Shown: one piece after another, positions 1 to 6,943 of the stretch
Layout of the letters: each line of letters begins with the position of its first letter
Numbering within the stretch: position 1 is the first letter of the stretch
NCBI GenBank assembly: GCA_014239005.1
Contig: JABAAA010000055.1
Coordinates: 1-7,717, forward strand
From: Alphaproteobacteria bacterium
GTDB taxonomy: Bacteria; Pseudomonadota; Alphaproteobacteria; JABAAW01
Length of the DNA stretch: 7,717 nucleotides
Direction: 5' to 3'
Notes under the pieces: model-generated
The model's database searches: none
Told to the model about the DNA's origin: nothing
The model's input: only the letters and a program-made list of their open reading frames with translations
Translations under genes and position numbers: made by a program

Positions 1-51
1 CTACGAGCGCAAAAGAACCCCCCCCTCCTCCTAACACCCCCCAACTACCTC

Positions 52-79
52 TTGCAAAAAATCGCCAATCCTCTAAAAT
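52..79 (+). promoter_or_regulatory. Candidate sigma-70-type promoter of acs
   Basis: A -35-like TTGCAA (52-57) and a -10-like TAAAAT (74-79) are separated by 16 bases. They match 4 of 6 and 5 of 6 consensus positions. Transcription would begin near 86, leaving a leader of about 40 bases before the acs start codon. The elements are seen in the sequence; promoter function is inference. The surrounding DNA is strongly C-rich, so this A/T-rich patch stands out. No clear operator palindrome or CRP-like site was seen. Confidence 0.45.
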
Positions 80-110
80 CGCCGAACATCCTCACCCCCC
101 CTCGTTGACA

Positions 111-117
111 AAGGAGG
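111..117 (+). promoter_or_regulatory. Ribosome binding site of acs
   Basis: AAGGAGG lies 7 bases upstream of the GTG at 125. This near-perfect Shine-Dalgarno sequence at good spacing fixes the acs start at GTG 125 and argues for efficient translation. Confidence 0.85.
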
Positions 118-124
118 CAAGATT

Positions 125-2077
125 GTGTCCGCACCTCTCGAATATCCCGTCCCCGAAGCCTTCGCACAAAAATCCCACCTGAACGAGCAACAATACCACG
201 CACTCTACCGCCGCTCGCTCGACGACAACGACGGGTTTTGGCAAGAACAGGCGACCACCTTTGTCCAATGGATGAAACCCTTCACCCAAGTCAAGGATGT
301 CTCCTACGATGCGTCCGACCTGCACATTCGCTGGTTCTACGACGGAACGCTGAATGTCTGCGCCAACTGCCTCGACAAAAACCTGCCTCGACGCGCCTCA
401 CAAACCGCCTTCATGTGGGAAAGCGACGACGGCAACAGCTCGCGCACGATCACCTACCAAGAGCTCTTTGAAGAAGTCTGCCGCCTCGCCAACGCCATGA
501 AAAACCTCGGCGTCCAAAAAGGCGATCGGGTTACCATCTACATGCCCATGGTGCCCGCCGCGACTTGTGCCATGCTCGCCTGCGCGCGCATCGGGGCTGT
601 CCACTCGGTCGTCTTCGCAGGCTTCTCGTCCGAAGCGCTCGCCGGGCGCATCCAAGACTGCGAAGCAAAACTCGTGATCACCGCCGACGAAGGACTGCGC
701 GGCGGCAAAACTATCCCGCTCAAAGCTTCGACCGACAAAGCGCTCACCCAATGCCCGACCGTCAAGCATGTGATCGTCTACAAAAGGACCGCAGCCGACA
801 TCGCCTGGCACGAAGGCAGAGACCACTGGTACCAAGAGCTGGTCGACAAATCCTCCGCCTCCTGCCCGCCCGAAGAAATGAACGCCGAAGACCCCCTGTT
901 CATCCTCTATACTTCAGGCTCGACCGGCAAACCCAAAGGCGTGCTGCATACGACAGGAGGATACCTCGTCTATGCAACCTTCACGCACAAGTACGTCTTC
1001 GATTACCACGAAGGCGATGTCTTTTGGTGCTCCGCCGATGTCGGATGGGTCACAGGGCACAGCTACATCGTCTACGCTCCGCTCGCCAACGGCGCGGTCT
1101 CGGTCATGTTCGAAGGCGTTCCGAACTACCCCGATTTCAGCCGCTTTTGGCAAGTCTGCGACAAGTATCAAGTGAATATCTTCTACACCGCTCCCACCGC
1201 TCTCAGAGCCATCTCGGCAGCAGGCAACGACCTCGTGCGCACGACCGACCGCTCGTCGCTGCAACTGCTCGGCACCGTGGGAGAGCCCATCAACCCCGAA
1301 GCATGGCGGTGGTACTACGAGGTCGTCGGCGAGTGCCGCTGTCCCATCATCGACACATGGTGGCAGACCGAAACGGGTGCCGCCATGATCGCTCCCATTC
1401 CCGGCGCGACGAAGATGAAACCCGGCTCGGCATCGCGACCCATGTTCGGCATCGAACCCGTCCTGCTCGACGACCAAGGCAAGCGACTGGAAGGCACAAC
1501 CTCCGGAAACCTGTGCATCGCAGGCAGTTGGCCGGGACAGATGCGCACCGTCTACAAAGACCATCAACGTTTCGTCGACACCTATTTCAAAACCTTCGCA
1601 GGATACTACGCCACCGGCGACGGCGCACGGCGCGACGAAGACGGATTCTATTGGCTCACAGGAAGAGTCGACGATGTCGTCAATGTCTCAGGACACAGGT
1701 TGGGAACGGCAGAGTTGGAGAGTGCACTCGTGTTGCACAAAAGCGTCGCCGAAGCCGCCGTGATCGGCTTTCCGCACGAACGCAAGGGTGAAGGACTCTA
1801 CGCCTATGTGACGCTGATCGCAGGGCAAGAACCCAGCGACACCTTGCGACAAGAGTTGATCAACTTGGTACGAAAGGAAATAGGACCCTTCGCAGCCCCC
1901 GAACAAATCCAATGGGCGCCGGCGCTACCGAAAACGCGATCGGGCAAAATCATGCGACGCATCTTGCGCAAGGTCGCCGTCGACGAATACACCGACCTCG
2001 GCGACACCTCGACGCTCGCCGACGCCTCTGTCGTCGACGAGCTTGTGCAAGCGCGCAAGAACCTCGCCGCCGCGTGA
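125..2077 (+). CDS. acs: Acetyl-CoA synthetase (AMP-forming acetate-CoA ligase)
   Basis: This cytosolic enzyme activates acetate in two steps, through acetyl-AMP to acetyl-CoA, feeding acetate into central metabolism. The 650-residue product is full length for the family (E. coli Acs has 652). Visible landmarks are the ATP-binding loop [11 protein letters not shown] (262-272), the acetate-pocket segment DTWWQTETG (410-418, with W413), the YYATGDGA segment (494-501), the hinge-region motif [16 protein letters not shown] (513-528) and the C-terminal [11 protein letters not shown] (602-612). K608 corresponds to the catalytic lysine that protein acetyltransferases acetylate in other bacteria, so post-translational control is possible by analogy. 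The GTG start is set by the strong Shine-Dalgarno sequence just upstream. Codon use is dominated by C-ending codons, and the plus strand here is C-rich, unlike rnr. topA follows after 40 bases with no convincing terminator, so some read-through is likely. No truncation or missing key residue was seen. Confidence 0.98.
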   Translation: MSAPLEYPVPEAFAQKSHLNEQQYHALYRRSLDDNDGFWQEQATTFVQWMKPFTQVKDVSYDASDLHIRWFYDGTLNVCANCLDKNLPRRASQTAFMWESDDGNSSRTITYQELFEEVCRLANAMKNLGVQKGDRVTIYMPMVPAATCAMLACARIGAVHSVVFAGFSSEALAGRIQDCEAKLVITADEGLRGGKTIPLKASTDKALTQCPTVKHVIVYKRTAADIAWHEGRDHWYQELVDKSSASCPPEEMNAEDPLFILYTSGSTGKPKGVLHTTGGYLVYATFTHKYVFDYHEGDVFWCSADVGWVTGHSYIVYAPLANGAVSVMFEGVPNYPDFSRFWQVCDKYQVNIFYTAPTALRAISAAGNDLVRTTDRSSLQLLGTVGEPINPEAWRWYYEVVGECRCPIIDTWWQTETGAAMIAPIPGATKMKPGSASRPMFGIEPVLLDDQGKRLEGTTSGNLCIAGSWPGQMRTVYKDHQRFVDTYFKTFAGYYATGDGARRDEDGFYWLTGRVDDVVNVSGHRLGTAELESALVLHKSVAEAAVIGFPHERKGEGLYAYVTLIAGQEPSDTLRQELINLVRKEIGPFAAPEQIQWAPALPKTRSGKIMRRILRKVAVDEYTDLGDTSTLADASVVDELVQARKNLAAA

Positions 2078-2109
2078 GTATGCGCGAAGTTTTCTCGTCA
2101 GCAAGCTAC

Positions 2110-2113
2110 AGGA
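2110..2113 (+). promoter_or_regulatory. Weak ribosome binding site deciding the topA start
   Basis: AGGA sits 4 bases before the GTG at 2118, within CAGGAA. It is weak and close to the start codon. The GTG is preferred because the conserved topoisomerase I N-terminus, with the LVIVESPAKAKTI motif, begins only two residues later. The same frame is open further upstream to a TTG at 2043, but that start would overlap acs and add 25 residues unlike the family. Confidence 0.5.
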
Positions 2114-2117
2114 ATCC

Positions 2118-4838
2118 GTGTCTGCCTTGGTAATCGTCGAGTCTCCTGCGAAAGCAAAGACTATCAGCAAGTACTTGGGGACGGGCTACCGCGTGCTGGC
2201 CAGCTTCGGGCATGTGCGCGACTTGCCGGCGAAAAAGGGCTCGGTCGATACGGACAACGGCTTCGCCATGCTGTGGCAGGAAACGGAGAACGCACAAAAA
2301 TCTCTGCCGCCGATACTCAAGGCGGTCGAGAAGGTCGAGCGCGTCTATCTGGCGACCGACCCCGACCGCGAAGGCGAAGCGATCTCGTGGCACATGCGCG
2401 AAATCCTGAAAGAACGCTTGGGCAAAAACTTTGCAAGCCTCGAAGTTGCCCGCATCACCTTCCACGAAATCACCAAACCCGCCGTCACCGAATCGCTGGC
2501 GCAAGCGCGCCCGCAACTCAACGAAGACTTGGTCGACGCCTATCGCACGCGACGTGCATTAGACTACCTCGTCGGATTCTCTCTCTCGCCGCTGCTGTGG
2601 CGCAAGCTGCCCGGAGCACGCTCGGCAGGACGCGTGCAATCGGTCGCCTTGCGCATGATCTGCGAACGACAGGCGGCGATCGAAGCCTTTGTCGCTCAAG
2701 AGTACTGGAGCGTCCACCTCCAAGCACGGTCGCCCAAAGGAAGTCTGCAAGCCCAGCTCGTCAAATACGAAGGGAAACGACTCGGCAAGCTCGCCATCGA
2801 CAGCAAGGCAAAGGCGGCGGCGATCAAGAAGCATGTGAGCGCCTGTTCCTATGTCGTCAGCAACGTCAAGCCCTCGCGTGTGCAGCGACACCCCTCCCCC
2901 CCTTTCATCACCTCGACGATGCAACAGGAAGCCTCCAACAAGCTCGGCTTTTCGCCCGCTCGCTCGATGCGCGCCGCCCAAAAGCTCTACGAGACGGGAA
3001 CGATCACCTACATGCGCACCGATTCGCTCTCGATGAGCCAACAGGCGATCGCCGACGCGCGCAAGACGCTGGCAAAATTCTTCGCCAAAGACTATCTGCC
3101 CGAAAAGCCTCGCTTCTACAAGACGAAGGCACGCAACGCGCAAGAGGCGCACGAAGCGATCCGACCGACAAGGTTCGCCGACAAGCCCGAAGCACTGGCA
3201 GCCTCGCTGGAGAGCGACCAACGCAAGCTCTACGCCCTGATTTGGCGCCGCGCACTCGCCTCGCAAATGACGAGCGCGCAAATAGACAAACGTTCCATCG
3301 AACTCGAAGACGAAGCAGGCAGCGAAGCAGGCAGCGAAGCAGGCAACATTGGCTTGCGCGCAACCCACGCGCGCGTCGTCTTCGACGGCTTCCTTGCGCT
3401 CTATCACGATTCTACCGATTCGCACGATCCTAGCGATTCGGCTGACGAGGATGCGACGGACGGAAAAACGGCTCCTCTGCCCCCCTTGTCGGTGGGCGAT
3501 CGTCTCACGGCGGAAAAGGTTTCGACGGAGCGGCACGAGACGCAACCCCCACCCTACTACTCGGAGGCGCGTCTGATCCGCGACCTTGAGGAAGCGGGGA
3601 TCGGCAGACCTTCGACCTACGCCGCCATCTTGCATGTGTTGAAGCTGCGCGGCTATGTGGAGCTGGAAGGACGCAAGCTCAAGGTTCAGGATTCAGGAAG
3701 ACTTGCCACCAGCTTTTTACGACACAATTTCACAAAGTACGTCGATTACGATTTCACCGCCAGCTTGGAAGAAGAGCTCGACAAGATCGCTGGCGGCGAG
3801 GCGCCATGGCGCAATGCGCTGGAAGGCTTTTGGCGAGAGTTCCACGCCACCTTGCAAAAAGGCGAATCCCTCTCGCCCGAACAGGTGCGTGCGCAACTCG
3901 ATGCCGACTGGGCGCAGCTCTACTTTCCGAACGACGAGGAGGACGCCGCCGCCGCGCGCCTCTGTCCTGTTTGCAAAGAGGGACGACTAGAAATCCACCC
4001 CGGTCGACACGGAGCGTTCATTGGTTGTGCCAACTATCCCGATTGCCGTTTCACGCGCGGGCTTGCCGACGAGGCGGCGCAAGAAGGTTCGGTGTTGGGA
4101 GATATCATCTTTCCTCACGCCTTGGGGGTCTGCCCTGATACTTCGTTAGGTATCTATCTCTGCCGCGGTCCTTACGGGCTTTATGTGCAGCGCGGCGAAA
4201 CGGCGGTAGCCTCGAAAGACGAAGGAGCGAAGAGAACAAAAACAAAGGCGAAAAAACCGAAGCGCGCAGCCTTGCCGAAGCAGTTCGATCCGAAGACGAT
4301 CACGTTGGCGGGCGCGTGCGCCTTGCTGGCGCTGCCGCGCGAGGTGGGGATGCATCCGCAGACGGGCAAGGAGATCAAGGCGGGGATCGGGCGTTTCGGT
4401 CCCTACCTGTTGCACGACGGCGCTTACTCGGGACTGGGGGAAGAGGACGATATCATGAGCATCGGCGTCAATCGCTCTGTGGTCGTGATCGCCCAGGGCG
4501 GCTCGGACGGGCGCGTGATCGGGGCGCATCCGGAAGGCGGCGGCAGTGTCATCGTCAAAAAAGGACGCTTCGGCTATTACCTGCGCTTTGAAGGCATCAA
4601 CGCCTCACTGCCGAAAAGGTTGGATCCTGAAACGGTGTCGCTCGACGATGCCGTCGAGGTGTTGGCGAAAAAACGCATGCGCCTCGAAAAGACGACACAA
4701 AACAACGTTGAGAACGCAGCGAATCCTAATGCAACAAAACCTGAAACGACGCGTACGGTCAAGCGTCCCGTAAAACGTACAGCAACGCGTACTGTCGGAG
4801 CATCGACGAAAAGGCGTACGACAAAAAAAGAGAAATAG
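2118..4838 (+). CDS. topA: DNA topoisomerase I (type IA, omega protein)
   Basis: This enzyme relaxes negatively supercoiled DNA by transient cleavage of one strand. From the GTG at 2118 it has 906 residues. The Toprim domain comes first, with VIVESPAKAKTI (5-16, metal-binding E8) and DPDREGEA (81-88, acidic D81, D83 and E85). LPGARSAGRVQS (164-175) and the active-site ITYMRTDS (296-303, nucleophile Y298, R300) follow. QEAHEAIRP (342-350) and GIGRPSTYA (494-502) are further type IA signatures. A single C4 zinc finger uses C616, C619, C637 and C643. Three GPYG/GRFG-type repeats follow (around 684-690, 758-768 and 816-826), then a Lys/Arg/Thr-rich tail from about 874. This C-terminal layout fits alphaproteobacterial TopA better than the E. 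coli form. Two loop regions carry short in-frame tandem repeats (residues 399-410 and 431-442). Codon choice shifts from C-ending towards G-ending along the gene. The stop overlaps the rnr start. Confidence 0.97.
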   Translation: MSALVIVESPAKAKTISKYLGTGYRVLASFGHVRDLPAKKGSVDTDNGFAMLWQETENAQKSLPPILKAVEKVERVYLATDPDREGEAISWHMREILKERLGKNFASLEVARITFHEITKPAVTESLAQARPQLNEDLVDAYRTRRALDYLVGFSLSPLLWRKLPGARSAGRVQSVALRMICERQAAIEAFVAQEYWSVHLQARSPKGSLQAQLVKYEGKRLGKLAIDSKAKAAAIKKHVSACSYVVSNVKPSRVQRHPSPPFITSTMQQEASNKLGFSPARSMRAAQKLYETGTITYMRTDSLSMSQQAIADARKTLAKFFAKDYLPEKPRFYKTKARNAQEAHEAIRPTRFADKPEALAASLESDQRKLYALIWRRALASQMTSAQIDKRSIELEDEAGSEAGSEAGNIGLRATHARVVFDGFLALYHDSTDSHDPSDSADEDATDGKTAPLPPLSVGDRLTAEKVSTERHETQPPPYYSEARLIRDLEEAGIGRPSTYAAILHVLKLRGYVELEGRKLKVQDSGRLATSFLRHNFTKYVDYDFTASLEEELDKIAGGEAPWRNALEGFWREFHATLQKGESLSPEQVRAQLDADWAQLYFPNDEEDAAAARLCPVCKEGRLEIHPGRHGAFIGCANYPDCRFTRGLADEAAQEGSVLGDIIFPHALGVCPDTSLGIYLCRGPYGLYVQRGETAVASKDEGAKRTKTKAKKPKRAALPKQFDPKTITLAGACALLALPREVGMHPQTGKEIKAGIGRFGPYLLHDGAYSGLGEEDDIMSIGVNRSVVVIAQGGSDGRVIGAHPEGGGSVIVKKGRFGYYLRFEGINASLPKRLDPETVSLDDAVEVLAKKRMRLEKTTQNNVENAANPNATKPETTRTVKRPVKRTATRTVGASTKRRTTKKEK
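3312..3347 (+). repeat. In-frame 12-bp tandem repeat in topA
   Basis: Three consecutive copies of gaagcaggcagc are present; the last copy differs at one base (aac instead of agc). They encode three Glu-Ala-Gly-Ser/Asn units at TopA residues 399-410. They fall between the strand ending in IELED and the conserved GLRAT motif, where the alphaproteobacterial relatives I remember have only a short turn. Period 12 keeps the frame. This is best read as a replication-slippage expansion in a tolerant loop. Confidence 0.9.
3406..3441 (+). repeat. Imperfect 9-bp tandem repeat in topA
   Basis: Four adjacent 9-base units with consensus ncgattcnn (acgattcta, ccgattcgc, acgatccta, gcgattcgg) encode an Asp/Ser-rich stretch at about residues 431-442 of TopA. 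It lies just after the VFDGFLALY strand, in an acidic linker that varies between family members. The copies have diverged, so this expansion looks older than the EAGS repeat about 60 bases upstream. Confidence 0.7.
4749..4796 (+). repeat. Spaced direct repeat in the basic tail of topA
   Basis: acgcgtacggtc (4749-4760) recurs as acgcgtactgtc (4785-4796), 36 bases apart, and further CGTAC motifs lie between and after them. They encode two Thr-Arg-Thr-Val segments within the Lys/Arg/Thr-rich C-terminal tail. Such basic, repetitive tails are common in TopA proteins and are thought to help DNA or protein contacts. The repeat may therefore reflect composition as much as duplication. Confidence 0.55.
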
Positions 4839-4840
4839 TG
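4836..4840 (+). promoter_or_regulatory. Stop-start overlap coupling topA and rnr
   Basis: TAGTG holds the topA stop (TAG, 4836-4838) and the rnr start (GTG, 4838-4840), which share one base. A weak purine-rich AAGAGA (4828-4833) lies 4 bases before the GTG. This layout is typical of termination-reinitiation coupling, so RNase R synthesis probably depends on translation of topA. Confidence 0.75.
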
Positions 4841-6943
4841 GCGCGAACACAGCGGCACACAGGCACGCGCCGACACAAGCAGAAGCTGCGCGCAGGACTG
4901 GAGGAAGGATCGATCGTCTATGGCGAACTCGTCGAGACGGAACGCGTTCTGACGGAGGCGAGCGAATCCAAAAAATTTGCTGACAAGCGATTTGCTACCA
5001 AAAAATTTGCTGACAAGAAATTTACAACCAAGAGATTGGCAGCGAGCGGGTTGACCTTGCGACAAGCGGAACGCGGACGATTGTGTTTCTTTCCTGTCGA
5101 GCTGCCAAGTGATGCGAGCGCGGGTGGTCTGCGTGCGGGCGATGTGGTGCGAGCGCGGTTGTTCAAGAGGGGAAATGTTTTTTATGCACGTGCGTTGGAA
5201 TCGCTGGGGCGTTTTGACGGCGATGTGTCGTTCTTGAGCACGCTGAGCTTGCAACAGCTCTTTGTCAGAACAGATTTTTCGAGCGAGGTGCTTGCAGAAG
5301 CGGCGTCGCTTGCTCCTTATGCCTATGAGGAAGAGCGCGAGGATGCTCGCGCGCTGGACTTCGTGACGATCGACGGCGAGCAGGCACGCGATTTCGACGA
5401 CGCGGTGCAAGCGGAAGCATGCGCCGAAGGCGGCTGGCTGGTGCGCGTTGCGATTGCGGATGTCGCGCACTATGTGCGCGAGGGTTCGCGCTTGGACGAG
5501 GAGGCGCGTTTGCGCGGCAACTCGCGCTATTTGACGGACAGGGTTGTGCCGATGCTGCCGCCGCGGCTTTCGGAAGACCTGTGTTCGCTGCGCGCGGGCG
5601 AGGATCGTCCGTGCTTGATGGCGGAGATCCGCATCGATGCGGAGGGTAGGTGGCTGCAGAGTCGTTTTGCGCGTGTGGCGATTCGCGTACGGGAACGCCT
5701 GACCTACGAGGCGGTGCAAAATATCCTCGACAGGCACACGCAAGACGAACACATGTCAGAAAAGGAGACACCAACAACTGAAACACAAGGAGAGGTTGAA
5801 CGTGCCGTGTTGCGTCTGTACGGGGCGTGGCGTGCCTTGGCGCACGAGCGAGCCGAACGTGGCGCGCTGGAAATTGTGCGCGAGGAGCATGCGGCGCGTT
5901 TGAAGCGCGATGGTAAGGGGGTGTTGCGTTGCGTGGGCGTTTCGGTTTCAAAGGCGAGCGCGGCGCATCGGCTCATCGAGGACACGATGATCTTGGCGAA
6001 TATGGCGGTGGCGGAGCATTTGGCGAAGGCGGAAGCGGGCTTTGTGGCGCGTGCGCACGAACCGCCGAGCCTTGAGAAATGGCAGGGGTTGGAGAAGGAT
6101 TTGGCGATGTTGGGCTTGTCTTCTCTGCTAGGGGGCAAGGCGAAGGACGGCGATGTTGTCGACAAGGCTGGAGCAGAGGGTTTGCGTGCGCGTTTGCACG
6201 CCGTGTTGACAGGGGTTTCGGGCAAGGACGAGCATGCGTCTTTTCTGGCGAGCGAGGCGGTGTTGCGCGCGCAGTCGCAGGCTCGTTATATCGCCATCGA
6301 AGCCACGCGCGGTGTCGTGCCCGAGGCGCGGGGGGAGGAGGAGGAGGGGAGGAGTAGAATGAGCAGCGGGAGTAGCACGAGGAGCGGGAAGGCGGAGCAT
6401 TTTGCCTTGGCGTTGGGTTGTTATTGCCACTTCACCTCCCCGATTCGGCGTTATGCGGATTTGTGCGTGCATCGCGCGTTGCTGGGTTGGGCGGGTTTGG
6501 AGGAGGATGTTTCTTGCGTTTCTTCTTCTCTGTGCGAGGGGTTGGTCGCCAACGAACGTTCTGCGATCTCGTTGGAGCGCGTTGTGTTTCAGCGCATGGT
6601 GTGCGCTTGTTTGAGCGCCCGCCAAGAAGCCCGCCAAGAAGTCCGCCAAGAAACTCGCCAGCAGGAAGAGGAGATTTTCGAAGGAGCTGTGGTGAAGGTG
6701 ATGGGGTTTGGTTTTTTTGTGCGTTTGTTGCGCTGGAATGTGGAGGGTGTTGTGATGCGTAGGTCGTTCGAGCAGTATCGCTACGCGCGTGTGCGCGAGG
6801 AAGCGGATGCGGACGGGCTTCGCCTTGCGTTCGGAGTGCGAGTGCGAGTGCGGGTGAAGGAGAGCGACGCGGTTTCGGGTCGCATAGAGCTGGAGCTTTC
6901 GGAGGTGGAGCGTTCGGGTCGAAAGCTCTCGCAAGTGGGTTAA
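4838..6943 (+). CDS. rnr: RNase R-type 3'-5' exoribonuclease (RNB family)
   Basis: This processive hydrolytic 3'-5' exoribonuclease degrades structured RNA. The 701-residue product opens with a basic tail instead of the usual helix-turn-helix. A cold-shock/OB-like segment lies at about 79-124. The RNB catalytic domain carries TIDGEQARDFDDAV (177-190); D179, D185, D187 and D188 match the four catalytic aspartates of E. coli RNase R. Y231 in the NSRYLTDRVVPML segment matches the substrate-stacking tyrosine, and HFTSPIRRYADLCVHR (531-546) is the second RNB signature. A C-terminal S1 domain spans about 612-690. Four low-complexity segments interrupt the fold: a basic pentapeptide repeat (45-69), a Thr/Glu-rich patch (about 301-320), a Glu/Ser/Arg-rich insert (about 497-519) and an Arg-Gln-Glu repeat before S1 (595-608). 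Codons favour TTG, GCG, GTG and TTT, unlike acs. The catalytic set is intact, so activity is likely. RNase R is preferred over RNase II because of the motif match, the basic N-terminus and the topA neighbour. Confidence 0.93.
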   Translation: MARTQRHTGTRRHKQKLRAGLEEGSIVYGELVETERVLTEASESKKFADKRFATKKFADKKFTTKRLAASGLTLRQAERGRLCFFPVELPSDASAGGLRAGDVVRARLFKRGNVFYARALESLGRFDGDVSFLSTLSLQQLFVRTDFSSEVLAEAASLAPYAYEEEREDARALDFVTIDGEQARDFDDAVQAEACAEGGWLVRVAIADVAHYVREGSRLDEEARLRGNSRYLTDRVVPMLPPRLSEDLCSLRAGEDRPCLMAEIRIDAEGRWLQSRFARVAIRVRERLTYEAVQNILDRHTQDEHMSEKETPTTETQGEVERAVLRLYGAWRALAHERAERGALEIVREEHAARLKRDGKGVLRCVGVSVSKASAAHRLIEDTMILANMAVAEHLAKAEAGFVARAHEPPSLEKWQGLEKDLAMLGLSSLLGGKAKDGDVVDKAGAEGLRARLHAVLTGVSGKDEHASFLASEAVLRAQSQARYIAIEATRGVVPEARGEEEEGRSRMSSGSSTRSGKAEHFALALGCYCHFTSPIRRYADLCVHRALLGWAGLEEDVSCVSSSLCEGLVANERSAISLERVVFQRMVCACLSARQEARQEVRQETRQQEEEIFEGAVVKVMGFGFFVRLLRWNVEGVVMRRSFEQYRYARVREEADADGLRLAFGVRVRVRVKESDAVSGRIELELSEVERSGRKLSQVG
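4970..5044 (+). repeat. 15-bp tandem repeat encoding basic pentapeptides in rnr
   Basis: Five pentapeptide units of consensus K-[KR]-[FL]-[AT]-x run through RNase R residues 45-69. At the DNA level there is a larger 30-bp period: 4971-5000 and 5001-5030 differ at only about 4 positions and share the exact run aaaaatttgctgacaag. The stretch is A/T-rich inside a GC-rich gene and strongly positively charged. It lies upstream of the recognisable OB-like segment. It looks like a recent duplication on top of an older 15-bp one. Confidence 0.88.
6326..6394 (+). repeat. Purine-rich low-complexity insert in rnr
   Basis: A run rich in gga/gag/agc triplets encodes a Glu/Gly-rich and then Ser/Arg-rich stretch (about residues 497-519). 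It lies just before the conserved HFALALGCYCHFTSPIRRYAD region of the RNB domain. Other RNase R proteins I recall have only a short connection here. It is an imperfect triplet-type expansion with no single clean unit. Confidence 0.6.
6620..6655 (+). repeat. 12-bp tandem repeat before the S1 domain of rnr
   Basis: Three 12-base units beginning cgccaagaa, with a partial fourth, encode repeated Arg-Gln-Glu-x tetrapeptides (about residues 595-608). They sit exactly between the RNB domain and the S1 domain, so they lengthen the linker with charged, probably helical sequence. The period keeps the frame. Confidence 0.85.

Noticed and set aside
1..34. Possible 3' end of an upstream gene (frame ending at TAA 32-34)
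   Set aside because: Only about ten codons are visible and the sequence is low-complexity C-rich, so coding cannot be supported.
105..110. Perfect -35 hexamer TTGACA next to the acs ribosome binding site
   Set aside because: No -10 element occurs at the required distance, and it would start transcription inside the acs coding region.
565..1791. 408-codon open frame within acs on the same strand
   Set aside because: Its product is extremely Arg/His-rich, a frame shadow of the GC-rich acs gene, which has full family motifs.
2071..2093. Possible terminator after acs (CGCG stem followed by TTTT)
   Set aside because: The stem is only 4 bp with an 8-base loop, and the T run is short and offset from the stem; too weak for an intrinsic terminator.
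2043..2117. Upstream TTG start giving topA 25 extra residues that overlap acs
   Set aside because: The extra residues do not resemble the family N-terminus, there is no ribosome binding site, and the conserved motif begins right after GTG 2118.
2080..2133. Short ATG-started frame between acs and topA that could act as a leader peptide
   Set aside because: It has no Shine-Dalgarno sequence, overlaps the topA start out of frame, and has no attenuator-like structure or codon signature.
4577..5752. 391-codon antisense frame across the topA-rnr junction, with other long antisense frames at 914-1567, 2559-3635 and 6128-6934
   Set aside because: They lie opposite well-supported conserved genes, have shadow-like compositions and no ribosome binding sites, and are expected in GC-rich DNA poor in TTA, CTA and TCA codons.
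6834..6851. Three copies of the hexamer gagtgc in rnr
   Set aside because: They encode an alternating Val-Arg strand that is normal for the S1 domain, so composition rather than expansion explains it.
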